DNA of 64,000 nucleotides, taken from the NCBI GenBank assembly GCA_010094045.1, contig ML986636.1, forward strand, positions 171,372-235,371. Reading direction: 5' to 3'. This DNA is from Lojkania enalia. Its lineage: Eukaryota; Ascomycota; Dothideomycetes; Pleosporales. The position numbers and the translations under genes are program-made. Positions 22,862 through 35,384 of the stretch are shown here, in pieces (positions within the stretch are counted from its first letter, which is position 1; each line of letters begins with the position of its first letter). The notes beneath the pieces are model-generated. The model saw only the letters and a program-made list of their open reading frames with translations. It ran no database searches and was not told the origin of the DNA.

Positions 22862-25800
22862 ATGGCGAGCGTGCAGGCGGTCACGGCGGTCGCAAATAGC
22901 TCCGCCGCGTTGCTTTCTGGGTCATCTGGTGCTGCCGAGACGTCGATTTCGGTCGTGAAAGCTGCTGAGAATGCGCCGCCGTCTACACTGGGCCTTCTTG
23001 CCCATGTCATTCTCACCGTGATGCAAGTGATTCCTGGTCTTCTCTACTGGATCATCACCTTCACTACTATTACCCTGCCAACATGGCTATTCACTCTCTT
23101 TTCCATGAGCTTGACATTTACCATGAACTTTACTACATTGTGAGTGCCATTCAGTATTTCTAGAACTAGCCTAATAGCTTAAGACTGTTAATCGTCGTCT
23201 TCATCATATCGACCGTCAGCTACCTCGTGAGGTACCGCTTCATGACTATGTACACCCGCCTCCCGCCGGAGCCCCAGCGCGAAGAACCACACGTCGAAGT
23301 CTTTCCGGATAGTCAGGAAGGCGACACCAAGAGGGGCCTGACCAACTACTTGGACGAATTCTTGAGTGCGATCAAAGTGTTTGGTTATTTGGAGCGCCCA
23401 GTGTTCCATGAGTTGACACGGACTATGCAGACTAGGAAGCTCATTGCCGGAGAGACGCTCTTACTTGAAGAAGAGAAGGGTTTCTGCTTGGTTGTGGACG
23501 GCTTGGTACAGATCTTTGTAAAATCAAGTAGAGAAGGCCCCGATTCGGACGACGAAGAAGGATCAAGAGGCTCGTCTGGGGAAGAGGCCCGCCATGGCCA
23601 CAGTCAGGGCTATCAGCTCCTAACAGAAGTGAAAAATGGAGCACCAATGTCCTCACTATTTTCCATCCTTTCTCTCTTCACCGAGGACGTGAAATTGCGC
23701 TACGAGGAAGACGAAGATGGGGGCGTTGAGTCAAGCGGGCCTAACACCCCGTCTGGAAAGCAGCCGAGGCCATCTATGAGCCGGACGAGTAGCTTTGGGT
23801 TTGATGACTCGCACCCAGGGACTCCGGCACAGACTCCTAGCACACCTCGTCGAGACCCAAGAGACCGCAGAACATCAAATCTCAGTAGCCCTACCGCTGG
23901 TGGTAAGCTCCCTAAAATACCGCCTCTGACTTTGGACACGAACGGCATTAGCGATAATGCAAGTGATGCCAAAACCGCAAAGGCCCGGTCTAGATCGAGG
24001 AAGCCGAAATCTGCCCACCCCGATATTGTCGCAAGAGCTACTGTGGACACGACAATTGCTATCATCCCAGCGACAGCGTTTCGTCGCTTAACCCGCGTAT
24101 ACCCAAAAGCTACAGCACATATCGTTCAGGTCATCCTCACGCGCTTGCAGCGAGTAACGCTTGCAACCGGCCATGCCTACCTTGGTCTAACGAGTGAAGT
24201 TTTACGGACTGAGAAGCTCATGAACAAATATACCACATACGACTTACCTGGTTTTCTCCGTGACGCGCCGCTGGAAAGACTGAAAGAGAAGTTTGCGAGT
24301 GAGAGAGAGCGGGCTGGGCCCGAAGAGGGTATGAAAGGCATTGCCCTACATAATCCAGGAGCTGGGAGGCGCCGTAGGTCTAGCGCATCTCTCAGGAAAG
24401 GCGCAGCAGCCCAGGCTCGGCTCGCAGCAGCGCGCGGCACTTCGATGGATATGAGTACAGAGACCCTCACTAGCACTGCTTCGCCAGGGCATCAAGATGC
24501 CAATGAAAGAGTAACTGCTGGGGACTTGCTGGTTAACACACACTCGTCTCGAGGGCACAACCGGCAGAATCGCTACAGCTTTTCTCAGCCATATCACCAG
24601 GAGCATCGTCGTGATACACGCACGCCACTCGACGCTGGCACGTTCAATCCCTTTGCTTCGCCTCTGAATCGACCCGCAGGCCTACATCGTCAGGAGTCCA
24701 TCGACGAGGCAACCATTTTCCGAGAATCAGTGCTTGAATGCATGTTCAAAGCGATAGGCCTAACCAACCTTGACAACCCCGCAGTGAAATCAGCCTCCGT
24801 TGAGCAATCTCCCCGTTTGGTCTCGTACGATGCTAGGCGACAGAAAGCTGTATTTAGCAATGCATTTGGTTTCATAGACGCCTACGACGCCTTGCGGGAC
24901 GGGGATACGGAGTCCATGGTATCAGCATCTGGATTGTCCGCTCTTAGCACAGGTGGTCAACAGAATATTGTCGAGGAGCTGGTCAACGATGTGGAGATAG
25001 TCTATTTTCCGAAGGATGCAGTGCTTGTCGAACAAGGGGAAAGAAATCCTGGCCTATATTATGTCATCGACGGATTTCTAGATGTCAGTGTGCCTGTTGA
25101 CGAAGAGAAATCTGAGTCGAATGTACTCGGCACTCTACCCGTTGCTCCTGAGATTAATGAGTCTGAACTCTTCGCGGGACCACAATTGAAGCGATCAACG
25201 AGCGTACCTAAGGGACGCACCCCCGAAAACAAGAAAAAGAAGTCGCGTAGGAGCCTTTTCTTGACAAAACCGGGAGGTCTGGCAGGCTATCTAGGCACAG
25301 TGTCATCGTATAGATCCTTCATAGATGTCACAGCCAAGACAGATGTGTATGTGGGTTTCCTTCCTCGAGCTTCGATCGAAAGAATCGTCGATCGGTACCC
25401 TGTCGTGCTTTTGACCATGGCGAAGCGCTTGACAACCCTTCTCCCTCGGCTAATTCTTCACATTGATTTCGCACTGGAATGGGAGCAAGTCAATGCCGGA
25501 CAAATTCTATACAATCAGGGAGACGAGAGTGATGCTATCTACATTGTTCTGAACGGTCGTCTTCGTGCTATTCAAGATCGCGAGAACAATGACATGAAAG
25601 TCATCGGCGAGTACGGTCAAGGCGACAGCGTTGGCGAGCTCGAAGTCTTAACTGAGTCGGTCCGACCTGGGTCACTTCATGCTATTCGGGATACAGAGCT
25701 TGCCAAATTTCCAAAGACTCTATTTAACAGTCTTGCGCTAGAGCATCCCGGGATCACAATTAAGATATCGAAGATTATCGCCTCACGCATGAGAGCACTT

Positions 25801-27526
25801 GTTGACGACCCTTTACATGAACAAACAAAAGAGCGAAGTGTAAAGGCCACCCGGAGCAATGTCTCTTCTACTGTCAATCTACGGACAGTTGCGATTTTAC
25901 CTGTAACTGCTGGGATACCTGTAGTCGAGTTTTCGAGTCGATTGATGACTGCTCTCAATCAAATCGGAACCCCGAATGGTGTCGTGTCCTTGAACCAAGG
26001 GGCCATTCTTGGTCATTTGGGACGGCATGCATTCAATAGGATGGGAAAGCTTAAATTATCACAGTATCTTGCCGATCTGGAAGAGAAATATGGTTTGGTG
26101 CTTTACGTTGCCGACACGACAGTAAAGTCGCCATGGACACAAACCTGCATTAGCCAAGCTGATTGCATTTTACTAGTCGGTCTAGCTGAAGGATCACCGA
26201 ACATTGGAGAATACGAGCGATTTCTTTTGACGACCAAGACAACTGCGCTTAAAGAGCTTGTGTTGTTACACACTGAGAAGTTCTGCCAGAGTGGATTAAC
26301 CCGGAAATGGCTGCGAAATCGTCCATGGGTCAATGGTAGCCACCATCACATTCAAATGTCCTACCGCGCCACTCCTGAACCAGTGCACCCAGCTGGACGT
26401 CGTTTTGGGACCGCACTCAAGCAGCGAGTGCAAGTGATACAAGCAGAGATTCAGAAATACACTTCTAGAAAAGTTCGGCAAACACCCCTTTACTCCGCAG
26501 AAACACCCTTCAAAGGCGATTTTCATCGGCTAGCAAGACGGCTGTGCGGCAAATCGGTCGGCCTCGTTCTAGGAGGAGGTGGAGCTCGTGGCATTGCCCA
26601 GATCGGGATTATTCGTGCGCTTGAGGAAGCAGGAATTCCAATTGACATAGTGGGCGGAACGTCTATTGGTGCCTTTATTGGTGCTCTCTACGCCTGGGAT
26701 GCCGATGTTGTGCCCATGTATGGCCGCGCCAAGAAGTTTGCTGGTCGTATGGGCAGTATGTGGAGGTTCGCCCTTGACCTCACATATCCCTCGTAAGTGA
26801 AAGCAGAAATAATAAGGGTATATGATAGCTAATTCGAGCAGCGCATCTTACACCACTGGTCACGAGTTCAACCGCGGCATATACAAAACGTTTGGGACAT
26901 CCCAGATAGAAGACTTCTGGCTCGAATTCTACTGTAATACGACAAACATTAGCAAAAGCCGCTCTGAAATTCACACAAGCGGCTATGTGTGGCGCTACGT
27001 AAGAGCATCTATGTCCCTTGCCGGCCTCCTCCCTCCGCTCTGTGACAACGGCAACATGCTGCTTGATGGCGGTTACGTCGACAACCTGACCGTCGGTCAT
27101 ATGAAGAGCCTTGGCGCCGATGTCATCTTTGCCGTTGATGTCGGCAGCCTAGATGACACCACCCCGCAGCAATTCGGCGATTCCCTCTCGGGCTTCTGGG
27201 CCCTTCTCAACCGCTGGAACCCCTTCTCCTCGTACCCGAATCCGCCCACCCTCTCGGAAATCCAATCCAGGTTGGCCTACGTATCGAGCTACGACGCGCT
27301 AGAGCGCGCAAAAAGTACGCCCGGTTGCAGGTACATGAGGCCGCCCATTGACCCTTATGGGACGCTAGATTTTGCAAAGTTCGATGAGATTTATAGGGTG
27401 GGGTATCTATATGGGAAAGAGTTTTTGAGCAGGTTGAGGGAGGAGGGTGTCCTGCCGGTGCCAGAGGAGACGGAGAAGGAGAAGAATCTTCGGAGGACGA
27501 TGGCGCCTCGGCGGGCGAGTATTTGA
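22862..27526 (+). CDS. NTE1: Lysophospholipase NTE1 (patatin-like)
   Basis: Three exons (22862-23139, 23184-26792, 26842-27526) give 1523 residues, the usual size for fungal NTE1. It is an ER-membrane phospholipase B that deacylates phosphatidylcholine to glycerophosphocholine. Two hydrophobic helices lie in the first 125 residues, the second split by intron 1. A long regulatory region follows with cyclic-nucleotide-binding-type folds (for example [23 protein letters not shown] and [20 protein letters not shown]), separated by Ser- and Arg-rich linkers. The C-terminal patatin domain shows the oxyanion loop [15 protein letters not shown], the nucleophile Ser1253 in GGTSIGA, and the catalytic Asp1371 in [10 protein letters not shown]. 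Both introns are short with standard sites. The ATG at 22862 is the first in frame; upstream only a GTG extends it. Confidence 0.95.
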
Positions 27527-27875
27527 GGATGTATTGTATTGTGGGTGTCGGATAGACGGGGTTCATATTGGGAGTTTTCCTGGTTTAGAATCAGATGGGA
27601 AATTTAGAAAGAATCTGCTAAATCTATAGTGTCAACGTGTATATATAGTGCCTGCCATCTTTCCCCCCCCCCCCTTTTTTTTTTTTTTTCCACTTCAACA
27701 CCTAAATTACATCAATCAGCACAGATACAAATGTTCCTCGCAGTCATCAGTCACCCGCTCCCCAGCGCCTCATCCCCCTTCCTCAGCACGCTCAACTCCG
27801 CTGTTGTCATCCCAGTCGCGCTCTCCCCAGCATCATCCGCATTACCCCTTACCCCAACATCGCAAACCGCTCGCT
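27527..27875. other. Intergenic with C12-T15 homopolymer tract
   Basis: This is the 3' flank of NTE1. It contains a run of 12 C followed directly by 15 T at 27663-27689. No gene is supported. Confidence 0.6.
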
Positions 27876-30612
27876 CTACACCGTCTCTGCTAACATAACA
27901 TTCGTCATATTACCTCTATACCTCTGCACCGCCACACTCTCGCCCTCATCCCACAGCACCGAGATCCCGATACTACCACCCCACGACACGTTAACAAACA
28001 ACCCGTTCTCCCTACAAGCCCGCAAGGACAGTGGCGGCGATTGGCTAGAGAAGGGCACTTCCGTAGTAGAACGGGAGCATGGGACCCCAGTCTAAATGCA
28101 GGGTTATCACAGGGTGGAAGGCGAGGCCGAGGTCGATGGCTAAGTAGGCAGCCTACCATTTCGTGCTTGACGCGCCGTCGATTGCGGCTACAGGGAGTTG
28201 GCCGCGTATGTAGGGCTGTGTGGAGGATGTCAGGGGAGTGCATTTCAGGATGCTGTTTGCGAGCGTGTTTACGGTGCTGAGGGGTGCTGGGGGAGAGGAA
28301 GAAGGTGCCTGGGCCCGTGCCCAGGGCGATGGAGACGGGGCATGTGGTCCAAGTGCTGTTTTGCTGGGGGAGTGTGCGACTAGGGAGCTAGGTGAAATTG
28401 GTGTAGGCTTGATTGGCGGTCGCGTTGATGGCGTGTCCTTGCCTGTAGAAGATCTACAAGTTGGTGTAGGGGATTTGGAGTGAAGGGTCGATGTTGAGTC
28501 TATCGATGAAGAGACGGAGGCCCAAGTAGCCGAAGATGGTGACGTCGTGTGCGCTACCCATGCTCGTGAGAAAGGCGAATGTAGGGTGGGTTCTAGCGTA
28601 GGTCTAGTCGTTGTCTAGAAGCTATTCGGAGTATTAGAGTCAGGGGTCTTGCGCGTAGGGTTAGCTAGAATATAGATAGTAGATGTAGCTCGAACATCTA
28701 GATAGCGAGACTTCGTTCACGACGATGCTAAAGATGCTATAGGTTATTCCAGGACCATTGATTGATTCCTTTGTAGCATAATAATCTAGGTACTATAGGC
28801 TATGCGCATTTTGTGAGTGAATTACATCGTCGATGAGTACGACATCAGCCTGATTTATGGGAATGGATCCGCTCATACAACTGTACTCAAGAATTATGCC
28901 TGCTTCATCGTTCACAGAGAGCTGCATCTTTGGCGACTTTACTGTCCACGTCTCATTTTCCGGAAGCCCGAACCACGAACTCAGCATATTAGTCTTGTTG
29001 GTGTCTCTGAATGAGGGCGGTGGTGGAGTCTGCGTTGTCCACATTGTTGGCATACTCATCCAGGTCGGTTGCATTCCTAAGATAATAGAGACCAGTAGTC
29101 TCGTTGAGATCTAGGAGCTCTGCGTACAGTACGCGATTACATTGTATGTCGAGAGTAATCCTTTTTGAAATACCTCGCGCCTCCAGCCTCTGAAAATTAA
29201 TTATGAAGTGAGAAACCAATATCGCTGTTCAAGTAGTATTAGTAATCAAGAATAGTCCAGTGCCCGTGCAATTCTTGTAACGACCGTTCGTCCACTGGTA
29301 AAGGGCTCCACCAGCATTGGAATTGTCAGTACCGTTCTATGAGGAGCTATAAGCCATATTAACATTCTCTTGAGCTTGAGGAAATTCCTCGACCCGGTAT
29401 TGTACAATCTGCTGCATGGCATATGGGTGTGATACCTGCAAACTAGGGGCCATCCAAACTTCAGAATACCAGAAGATAAGCCGTACATAGCACTAATCCT
29501 AAACCACACGCGGGAATGCTATTTTGTGCCTAGGGGAATGTTATTTCAACCTTAATTGCACTTGGTCCTATAGTGTTCTGGAGAATGTGGAACGGATTTC
29601 GTAGTAGCAGTAATTTGCAGCTCTCGAATGTTGTGATCCCTTGGGAGTGAGCCGTTTGGAAGGGAGAAAGTATCTACTAAGTCCTTGGTAAAACGGCTAC
29701 CTATTCGTCAATGTAGGTATGCAAAAGCTTCGCGTATTTTTGCGACGCACCTACTAGTGATACGCTCCTAGAAATGGCCTGAGGGTCGGGGATCGCATCT
29801 GACGAAGCAGCTCCAATATTCTTATCATAGCAGTCTCGCCGACGACGAGATTGGTCTTGACTCAAAACGCTCATCAGTGGCTTGGGCCTGGGAGCTAAGG
29901 TTACCACATTTGTTGCCTTTAATCGTTGAATATATGTCCGCAGTGGCATTGCCGATTGTTACTGGGCCAAACAGCGGACCAGATTGTTGCAGGCCCAGTT
30001 TCGTACTTATCCGCAAAATCCGTCTGAATAGCACACTGGCCTTCAAGGGCGTCGTATACAGTAACGTTCTTACTGTGGGCTTGAGTTGGAGCACAGCCTA
30101 GATAACGCAGTTTGTGTACAAACATGCTATACTGCCCCTCAATGGCTCCCCTGCCTCCTAGCTTCCAATTATAGCTCCAGCTAAGGACCGCACCATCTAG
30201 ATAAAGCATAGGCTTAAAGTCCGTAATATGATCGGGATTGACCTAAGCGTTGAGGACAGCTCCACTTGGTTCTATCACGGGCCCACTCTAATACGCAATG
30301 CCGCTTATTACTGACTCCCTACTATATTGATATAGCTAAGAACATTTGCTACCATTGCTTCTCTCTTGATGCTTGTAGAATTCTGCTATTGCTGCGCAAG
30401 TTTCTTGCCGGTTAAAGAGTGGTCAACCGTTGATATTGTCGCCGTTCTTGGGGATATTTGCTTCGCAAAAGAGGGCGACGGTCGCAAGATTTATGTCAAA
30501 GTACCCATTTGGCAGGGACATGCGAGACTCATACTTTCCAGGATCTAACCTCGAGGTGGTAGGCCGCTAACTGTCACTGTCCTACTATACATTTCTGAAG
30601 CGGGTTTCGAAG
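27876..30612 (-). pseudogene. Acid trehalase (GH65) pseudogene, near full length
   Basis: Fragments in all three minus-strand frames, in the right order, match the secreted acid trehalase family (GH65, trehalose to two glucose). The N-terminal part lies near 30612-30400 (PGKYESRMSLPNGYFDINLA, then NGDNINGWPLFNRQET). Next come a beta-sandwich part near 30210-29900 (YSMFVHK, VTVYDALEGQCAIQTDF) and GAASSDAIPDPQA near 29790. The catalytic-barrel part runs near 29500-28800 (WTNGRYKNCTGTG, DLDEYANNVDN, AGIILEYSCMSGSIPINQADVVLI). The C-terminal part ends at 27876 (VTIFGYLGLRLFIDRLNIDP; then GHAINATANQAYTNFT). Many stops and frame shifts interrupt it, so no full enzyme can be made. Family and order are strong; exact ends are approximate. 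It sits between NTE1 and GCV2. Confidence 0.82.
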
Positions 30613-32228
30613 GATGCTGTTGAAACGATGCTTATGCCTGCAAGAAAGAGCAATCGCATTCGGTACCGAGAAGAAATGTAAAGGCATCATTTTTCATTCA
30701 TGCGTGTCAACGACGTACTTGAAATCCGGAGCTAGCTTTGGATTGATTGTCGACGTCAGCCCTGTATTCTTCAAGGAGGTAATGGAATGCAATAGGTATT
30801 TGAAGGGAGCTGTTTTACAGTCAATGTTATGAATTGAAATAGAAAGTAGTGATCGGAGGGGGGGGTTTAACATTGACTCCCACTGAATCGCGGGTGTAAT
30901 GGGGCTGTGAATGGGTGTTTATCTCAGTTTCATGTAGACGGTAGTAGGACCTGTTAGGTGGTCACTTCACGTTATTCACCTGGAGTGGTTTAATCATTTA
31001 TTTCAATGTTGACCCAGAACATACGGTTACGCGTGTAGTCTTTAGTAGTCAACCTTGCAATAGCTGATGCTTTGATAGGTGGTATACCATATATTAATGA
31101 TTCGTATCCAGGGATATACTAATGGAACAAATAATTCAGTTGGCCATGGAACTAGATTACAATCAAAATTAAATTTGAAGATAAGGGACGGTTGTAATTC
31201 CGCACCGATCGAAGGAAATCTTAAGGACTATAAACACGGTCAGAAAACCGGGCTTCGGTCTTATCTCGCAAAGATCGAACTTATTCGAGCCCTCCCATGC
31301 CACCCGTTCAACATCATGCTTTCTTCATTGACATATCAAGTTCACCTTGAAAAGTAATAATATCATGCTTACTTCATTGACATAATAAGTTCATCTTGAA
31401 AAGTAATGACATCAATGTTACATAAAGCTTGACATGAACAAGCAAATGCAACGGCACGGCTTGACACATTCCCCCATAGAGGCGTCACCTTCCGCATCGG
31501 CTGGTGCGATGTGTGCTTCTGAGGCCGACCGCCAAGCCCGAACGCAAACCACACGATGCAAACGTGGTAATTTGTCGTGGGCTAACAGCTGCCGACCGAT
31601 TATTCCAGCAAGGAACAGTCACGTGTCAGGTTGGTAGAGGGGGCAAGTCAAAATACCTTGCTGAACAGCGGTTCCGATGTTTTAATCTTGTTGAGACTAC
31701 TCGTCTTCCGTCATAGTAGCAAGGTGCCGACCCACTCTCCCGCTGCAAAGGAACTTGGACGATAAGCCGTTCAGGCAGGGAATAATTCAGCATATCTTCT
31801 GCGAAGAGCAGTAAGATGGAGTCACAAAGTATGCAATGCTAAATCCAATCTTGTTTTCGACTCTCATTTCATACCATCACCAGTCCAAATAATCGGATAT
31901 ATAGGTCTTCAGGACTCAATATTACCTATTTGTAGATGTCATCTACGTTGACTCTACTATCTTCCATATGTTGAATTCGCAAGATCCCAAAAATATCTAT
32001 CAGAATGCCCGTCCCACTTAATGAACCTTGGTATAGCTACCAATGGCGTGATGCTGTGTTGAAGGAACCTCGCCGCAACGCCTACGCTGTTGAAGTGAAT
32101 ATGCTACATGTCCAACTCTTACTGCTTAAGGTGGGGACGGAGTTGCTGCGCCTGCGATATCCGCGTCCTCTACTGGCGCGCAAGTGCAGAAGAGATTGGT
32201 ATCGCCGTAAGCTGTACAAGGGTTAGCA
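30613..32228. other. Intergenic, no intact gene
   Basis: Short frames on both strands have no recognisable domains. The stretch includes a 49-bp tandem duplication (listed separately). The frame at 32005-32226 is Arg/Leu-rich and unsupported. No RNA gene is seen. Confidence 0.5.
31313..31410. repeat. 49-bp direct tandem duplication
   Basis: Two adjacent copies of a 49-base unit (31313-31361 and 31362-31410) start ATCATGCTT and contain CTTCATTGACAT and CTTGAAAAGTAAT. They differ at only a few positions. The repeat lies in non-coding DNA. Confidence 0.85.
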
Positions 32229-35200
32229 CTATGCATTACCAGCAACGGCAGTTATAATGAATTCCGCATCCTTACCGTCATCTAGTCTCGTCACTGAAGG
32301 CCAGAATTTTTTCTCTTTAAGATAGGGTAGCGGGTATGCCGCCTTTTCTCTACTGTACGGACGATTCCACTCCCCGATAATTAAGTCTTGCTGTGAGTGG
32401 GGCGCCATTTTCAAGACATTCCCTTCTCTAGGCTGCTCCCCTTGCTCAATAGCTTCGATTTCCTTGCGAATCGAAATCAATGCATCGCAGAAGCGATCTA
32501 ACTCGGCCTTGCTCTCCGATTCGGTGGGCTCAATCATTAGCGTATTCGCGACTGGCCACGACATTGTTGGTGCGTGGAATCCATAGTCCTGCAGCCGCTT
32601 CGCAATATCAATAGCCTCGACGCCGGCAGTGTCTTTAAACTTGCGAGTGTCAAGGATAAACTCGTGCGCGCACCGTCCCTTCTCGTTTGTGTAGAGAATA
32701 GGATAATGAGGTTTCAGTCGAGAAAGAATGTAGTTAGCGTTGAGAAGTGTGATCTTTGTGGCCTGTGTAAGTCCAAGAGATCCCATCAACTTGATGTAGG
32801 CCCAGCTAATAGGTAAAATGCTTGCGCTTCCCCATGGTGCACCACTAACCGGCGCGATAGCCTCCTTGCTAGTGTTCACTGCCGCGAACGGGTGTCCGGG
32901 CAGGAAGTTTCTCAGATGCTCCTTGACTCCGATGGGCCCCACCCCAGGTCCGCCTCCACCGTGAGGAATGCAGAACGTCTTGTGTAGATTGAGGTGGCAT
33001 ACATCTGCCCCGATCTCCCCAGGGGAGCAAAGACCAATTTGCGCGTTCATGTTTGCTCCGTCCATGTACACTTGACCGCCGTGTTTATGGATAAGCTCGC
33101 ACACCTCCTTGATTTTTGGCTCGAATACGCCAAAAGTACTTGGGTATGTGATCATAATCGCGCCAATCTCCTCACTATACTTTTCGCACTTAGCACGAAG
33201 GTCTTCCATATCCAGGTTTCCAGTAACGGAATCGCATTTGATAGCAACGACTCGCATTCCAGCCATGGCGGCACTAGCCGGATTGGTTCCATGAGCTGAA
33301 ACGGGAATTAGACACATGTCTCGCTTTTTCCCAGGCTGCTGTTCTTGGTATTTGCGAATCACTCGTAGTCCCGTAAATTCGCCTTGTGCTCCGGAGTTAG
33401 GCTGTAGGGACACTGCATCGAATCCGGTTATATTAGCTAGATCCTTCTCCAAGTCCGCTATGAGCCTCTGGTAGCCTGGCGCCTTATCTGTAGGCATGAA
33501 AGGATGCAAGTCGGATACGCTATGCCATGATACGGGAACCATTTCGGTAGTGCCATTCAGTTTCATGGTACAGGATCCTAGTGGTATCATGGAATGGACG
33601 AGGGAGAGGTCTTTGGACTGAAGATGATGAATATATCGCAGAAGCTCCGTCTCTGAATGGTGCGAATTGAATACCGGATGTGTGAGGAAAGGGGACTTTC
33701 TTGCGAATTCTGACGGAGGTTTATTTGTAACAAAATGGTCTCTGCGTATGGCTTCAGAACTCTTCCTAAATTTGCTGATCACGTTAAAGAGGTGGTCTAT
33801 TCGCGAGCGGCCTACGGTTTCATCGACGGTAAAACTCAGGTGACGTTCATCGATCTTTCGCACATATATGTTTGCCTCCTCCAATACCTTAAATATTTCC
33901 TCTGTTTTGTCCGCTGTTTCTACAACGACGGTGTCAAACGCGACTGGTGCGTCATCCATGCATGCGCGATGGCCTGTCTTGAAGCCATGTTCGCAGAATT
34001 TGCGTTGCAAAACGCGAGCGGTCCTTATGGTTTTTTGTGCAATTGCGCGGAGACCCTCGGGTCCGTGGTAGATCGCATAAAATGCGCTCATGTTTGCTAG
34101 TAGGGCCTGGGCCGTGCATATGTTGCTTGTTGCTTTTTCGCGTCGGATGTGCTGCTCTCTTGTCTGTAGAGCCAGTCGTGCTGCAGGGTTTCCAAGCCTA
34201 TCCTTGGACAGCCCGATCAATCGTCCTGGAATTTTGCGTTTATATTTCTCGGCGCATGCGAAAAAAGCTGCATGAGGTCCTCCAAAACCTAATGGTACGC
34301 CAAAGCGTTGCGCATTGCCAAATACTATGTCCGCGCCGAATTCCCCAGGTGGAACGAGAATTGTTAAAGCGAGAAGATCAGTAGCTACACTAAAAAGAGA
34401 ACCGTTTTTGTGCACTTTTTCAGATAAGCCACGAAAATCGTCAACCGCGCCTTCCGTATTCGGATATTGAACTAGCACGCCTACCAGGTCGTCACCCAGT
34501 TCTTCGACTCGTCTGCAATCGTCGTTTAGAATATCACCTACCTCGATCTTTATTCCAAACCCCTCGGCCCGAGACTGGAGGACAGCGATCGTCTGAGGAT
34601 GACACATGCTAGATACTAGATATGTCTTGTTGGCGCGTTTCTGACGGGCGGGGGATAGGTTGCTAAGAGAGAGTGTCATGGCTTCTGCGGCCGCCGTTGG
34701 CTCATCCAGTACAGAGGCATTAGCGATCGGGAGTGCCGTCAGGTCTGTCACCAATGTCTGGAAGTTGAGCAGAGACTCCAATCTACCCTGGCTTATTTCG
34801 GGCTGATACGGGGTATAGCTAGTGTACCAAGCGGGATTCTCGAGGACATTCCTCTTGATAACCTCGGGAACCCTTGTACCAGCATAGCCGCACCCAATGA
34901 AACTGTTTCCAGGCACGTTATTACGCATTATCTTATCGAGATATTCCTTGAGCGCATTTTCAGGCATGCCATTCTTGCTATATGTCTCATTATTTTTTAT
35001 AGGCTCAATTTGAAGTTCGCGAGAGGATAAAATATCGGGAGGTATGACTTCACGGACGAAGTCATCCAATGTAGCCGGAGGAGCTTCGAGAGCTTGTAGC
35101 ATCTGCTGGACGGAAGCAGGAGAGGGGCCAATATGTCGGCGTGGAAAGGTGTCTGATTCGAGCGAGAATAAACGGGGAGCGGGTCGATTAGCAGAGTTGG

Positions 35201-35384
35201 CCGAGGGCGCGTCTCCAGTAGACGTGGAGTGCTGAAATGTACGTCGCCAGGACGCAGGGTGGGCGGTAAGACCATTGCATATAGGATTGCGGGGCCTCAA
35301 TCGTCGTTGAGAAGTTGCAGAGTAACGAGCGAGGTGTCCAGCGGAGCACGCTGCTCGGAGACTAGTTGTCCGCATGATGGCCAT
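32229..35384 (-). CDS. GCV2: Glycine dehydrogenase (decarboxylating), P protein
   Basis: One uninterrupted frame of 1051 codons. This is the PLP-dependent P protein of the mitochondrial glycine cleavage system, which decarboxylates glycine and passes the aminomethyl group to lipoyl-H protein. The first 60 residues are rich in Arg, Ser and Ala with no acidic residues early on, fitting a mitochondrial targeting peptide. The N-terminal half opens with DTFPRRHIGPSPASVQQML, typical of the family. The C-terminal half holds the cofactor site LNLHKTFCIPHGGGGPGVGP, with the Schiff-base lysine at about residue 802, and the preceding ADVCHLN. The length matches eukaryotic P proteins. Met1 (35384) and Met4 (35375) are both possible starts. 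The other glycine cleavage genes are not in this window. Confidence 0.96.
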   Translation of the reverse strand: MAIMRTTSLRAACSAGHLARYSATSQRRLRPRNPICNGLTAHPASWRRTFQHSTSTGDAPSANSANRPAPRLFSLESDTFPRRHIGPSPASVQQMLQALEAPPATLDDFVREVIPPDILSSRELQIEPIKNNETYSKNGMPENALKEYLDKIMRNNVPGNSFIGCGYAGTRVPEVIKRNVLENPAWYTSYTPYQPEISQGRLESLLNFQTLVTDLTALPIANASVLDEPTAAAEAMTLSLSNLSPARQKRANKTYLVSSMCHPQTIAVLQSRAEGFGIKIEVGDILNDDCRRVEELGDDLVGVLVQYPNTEGAVDDFRGLSEKVHKNGSLFSVATDLLALTILVPPGEFGADIVFGNAQRFGVPLGFGGPHAAFFACAEKYKRKIPGRLIGLSKDRLGNPAARLALQTREQHIRREKATSNICTAQALLANMSAFYAIYHGPEGLRAIAQKTIRTARVLQRKFCEHGFKTGHRACMDDAPVAFDTVVVETADKTEEIFKVLEEANIYVRKIDERHLSFTVDETVGRSRIDHLFNVISKFRKSSEAIRRDHFVTNKPPSEFARKSPFLTHPVFNSHHSETELLRYIHHLQSKDLSLVHSMIPLGSCTMKLNGTTEMVPVSWHSVSDLHPFMPTDKAPGYQRLIADLEKDLANITGFDAVSLQPNSGAQGEFTGLRVIRKYQEQQPGKKRDMCLIPVSAHGTNPASAAMAGMRVVAIKCDSVTGNLDMEDLRAKCEKYSEEIGAIMITYPSTFGVFEPKIKEVCELIHKHGGQVYMDGANMNAQIGLCSPGEIGADVCHLNLHKTFCIPHGGGGPGVGPIGVKEHLRNFLPGHPFAAVNTSKEAIAPVSGAPWGSASILPISWAYIKLMGSLGLTQATKITLLNANYILSRLKPHYPILYTNEKGRCAHEFILDTRKFKDTAGVEAIDIAKRLQDYGFHAPTMSWPVANTLMIEPTESESKAELDRFCDALISIRKEIEAIEQGEQPREGNVLKMAPHSQQDLIIGEWNRPYSREKAAYPLPYLKEKKFWPSVTRLDDGKDAEFIITAVAGNA

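Noticed and set aside
32005..32226. 73-codon plus-strand frame before GCV2's 3' end
   Set aside because: Short, Arg/Leu-rich, no domain, no splice partners.
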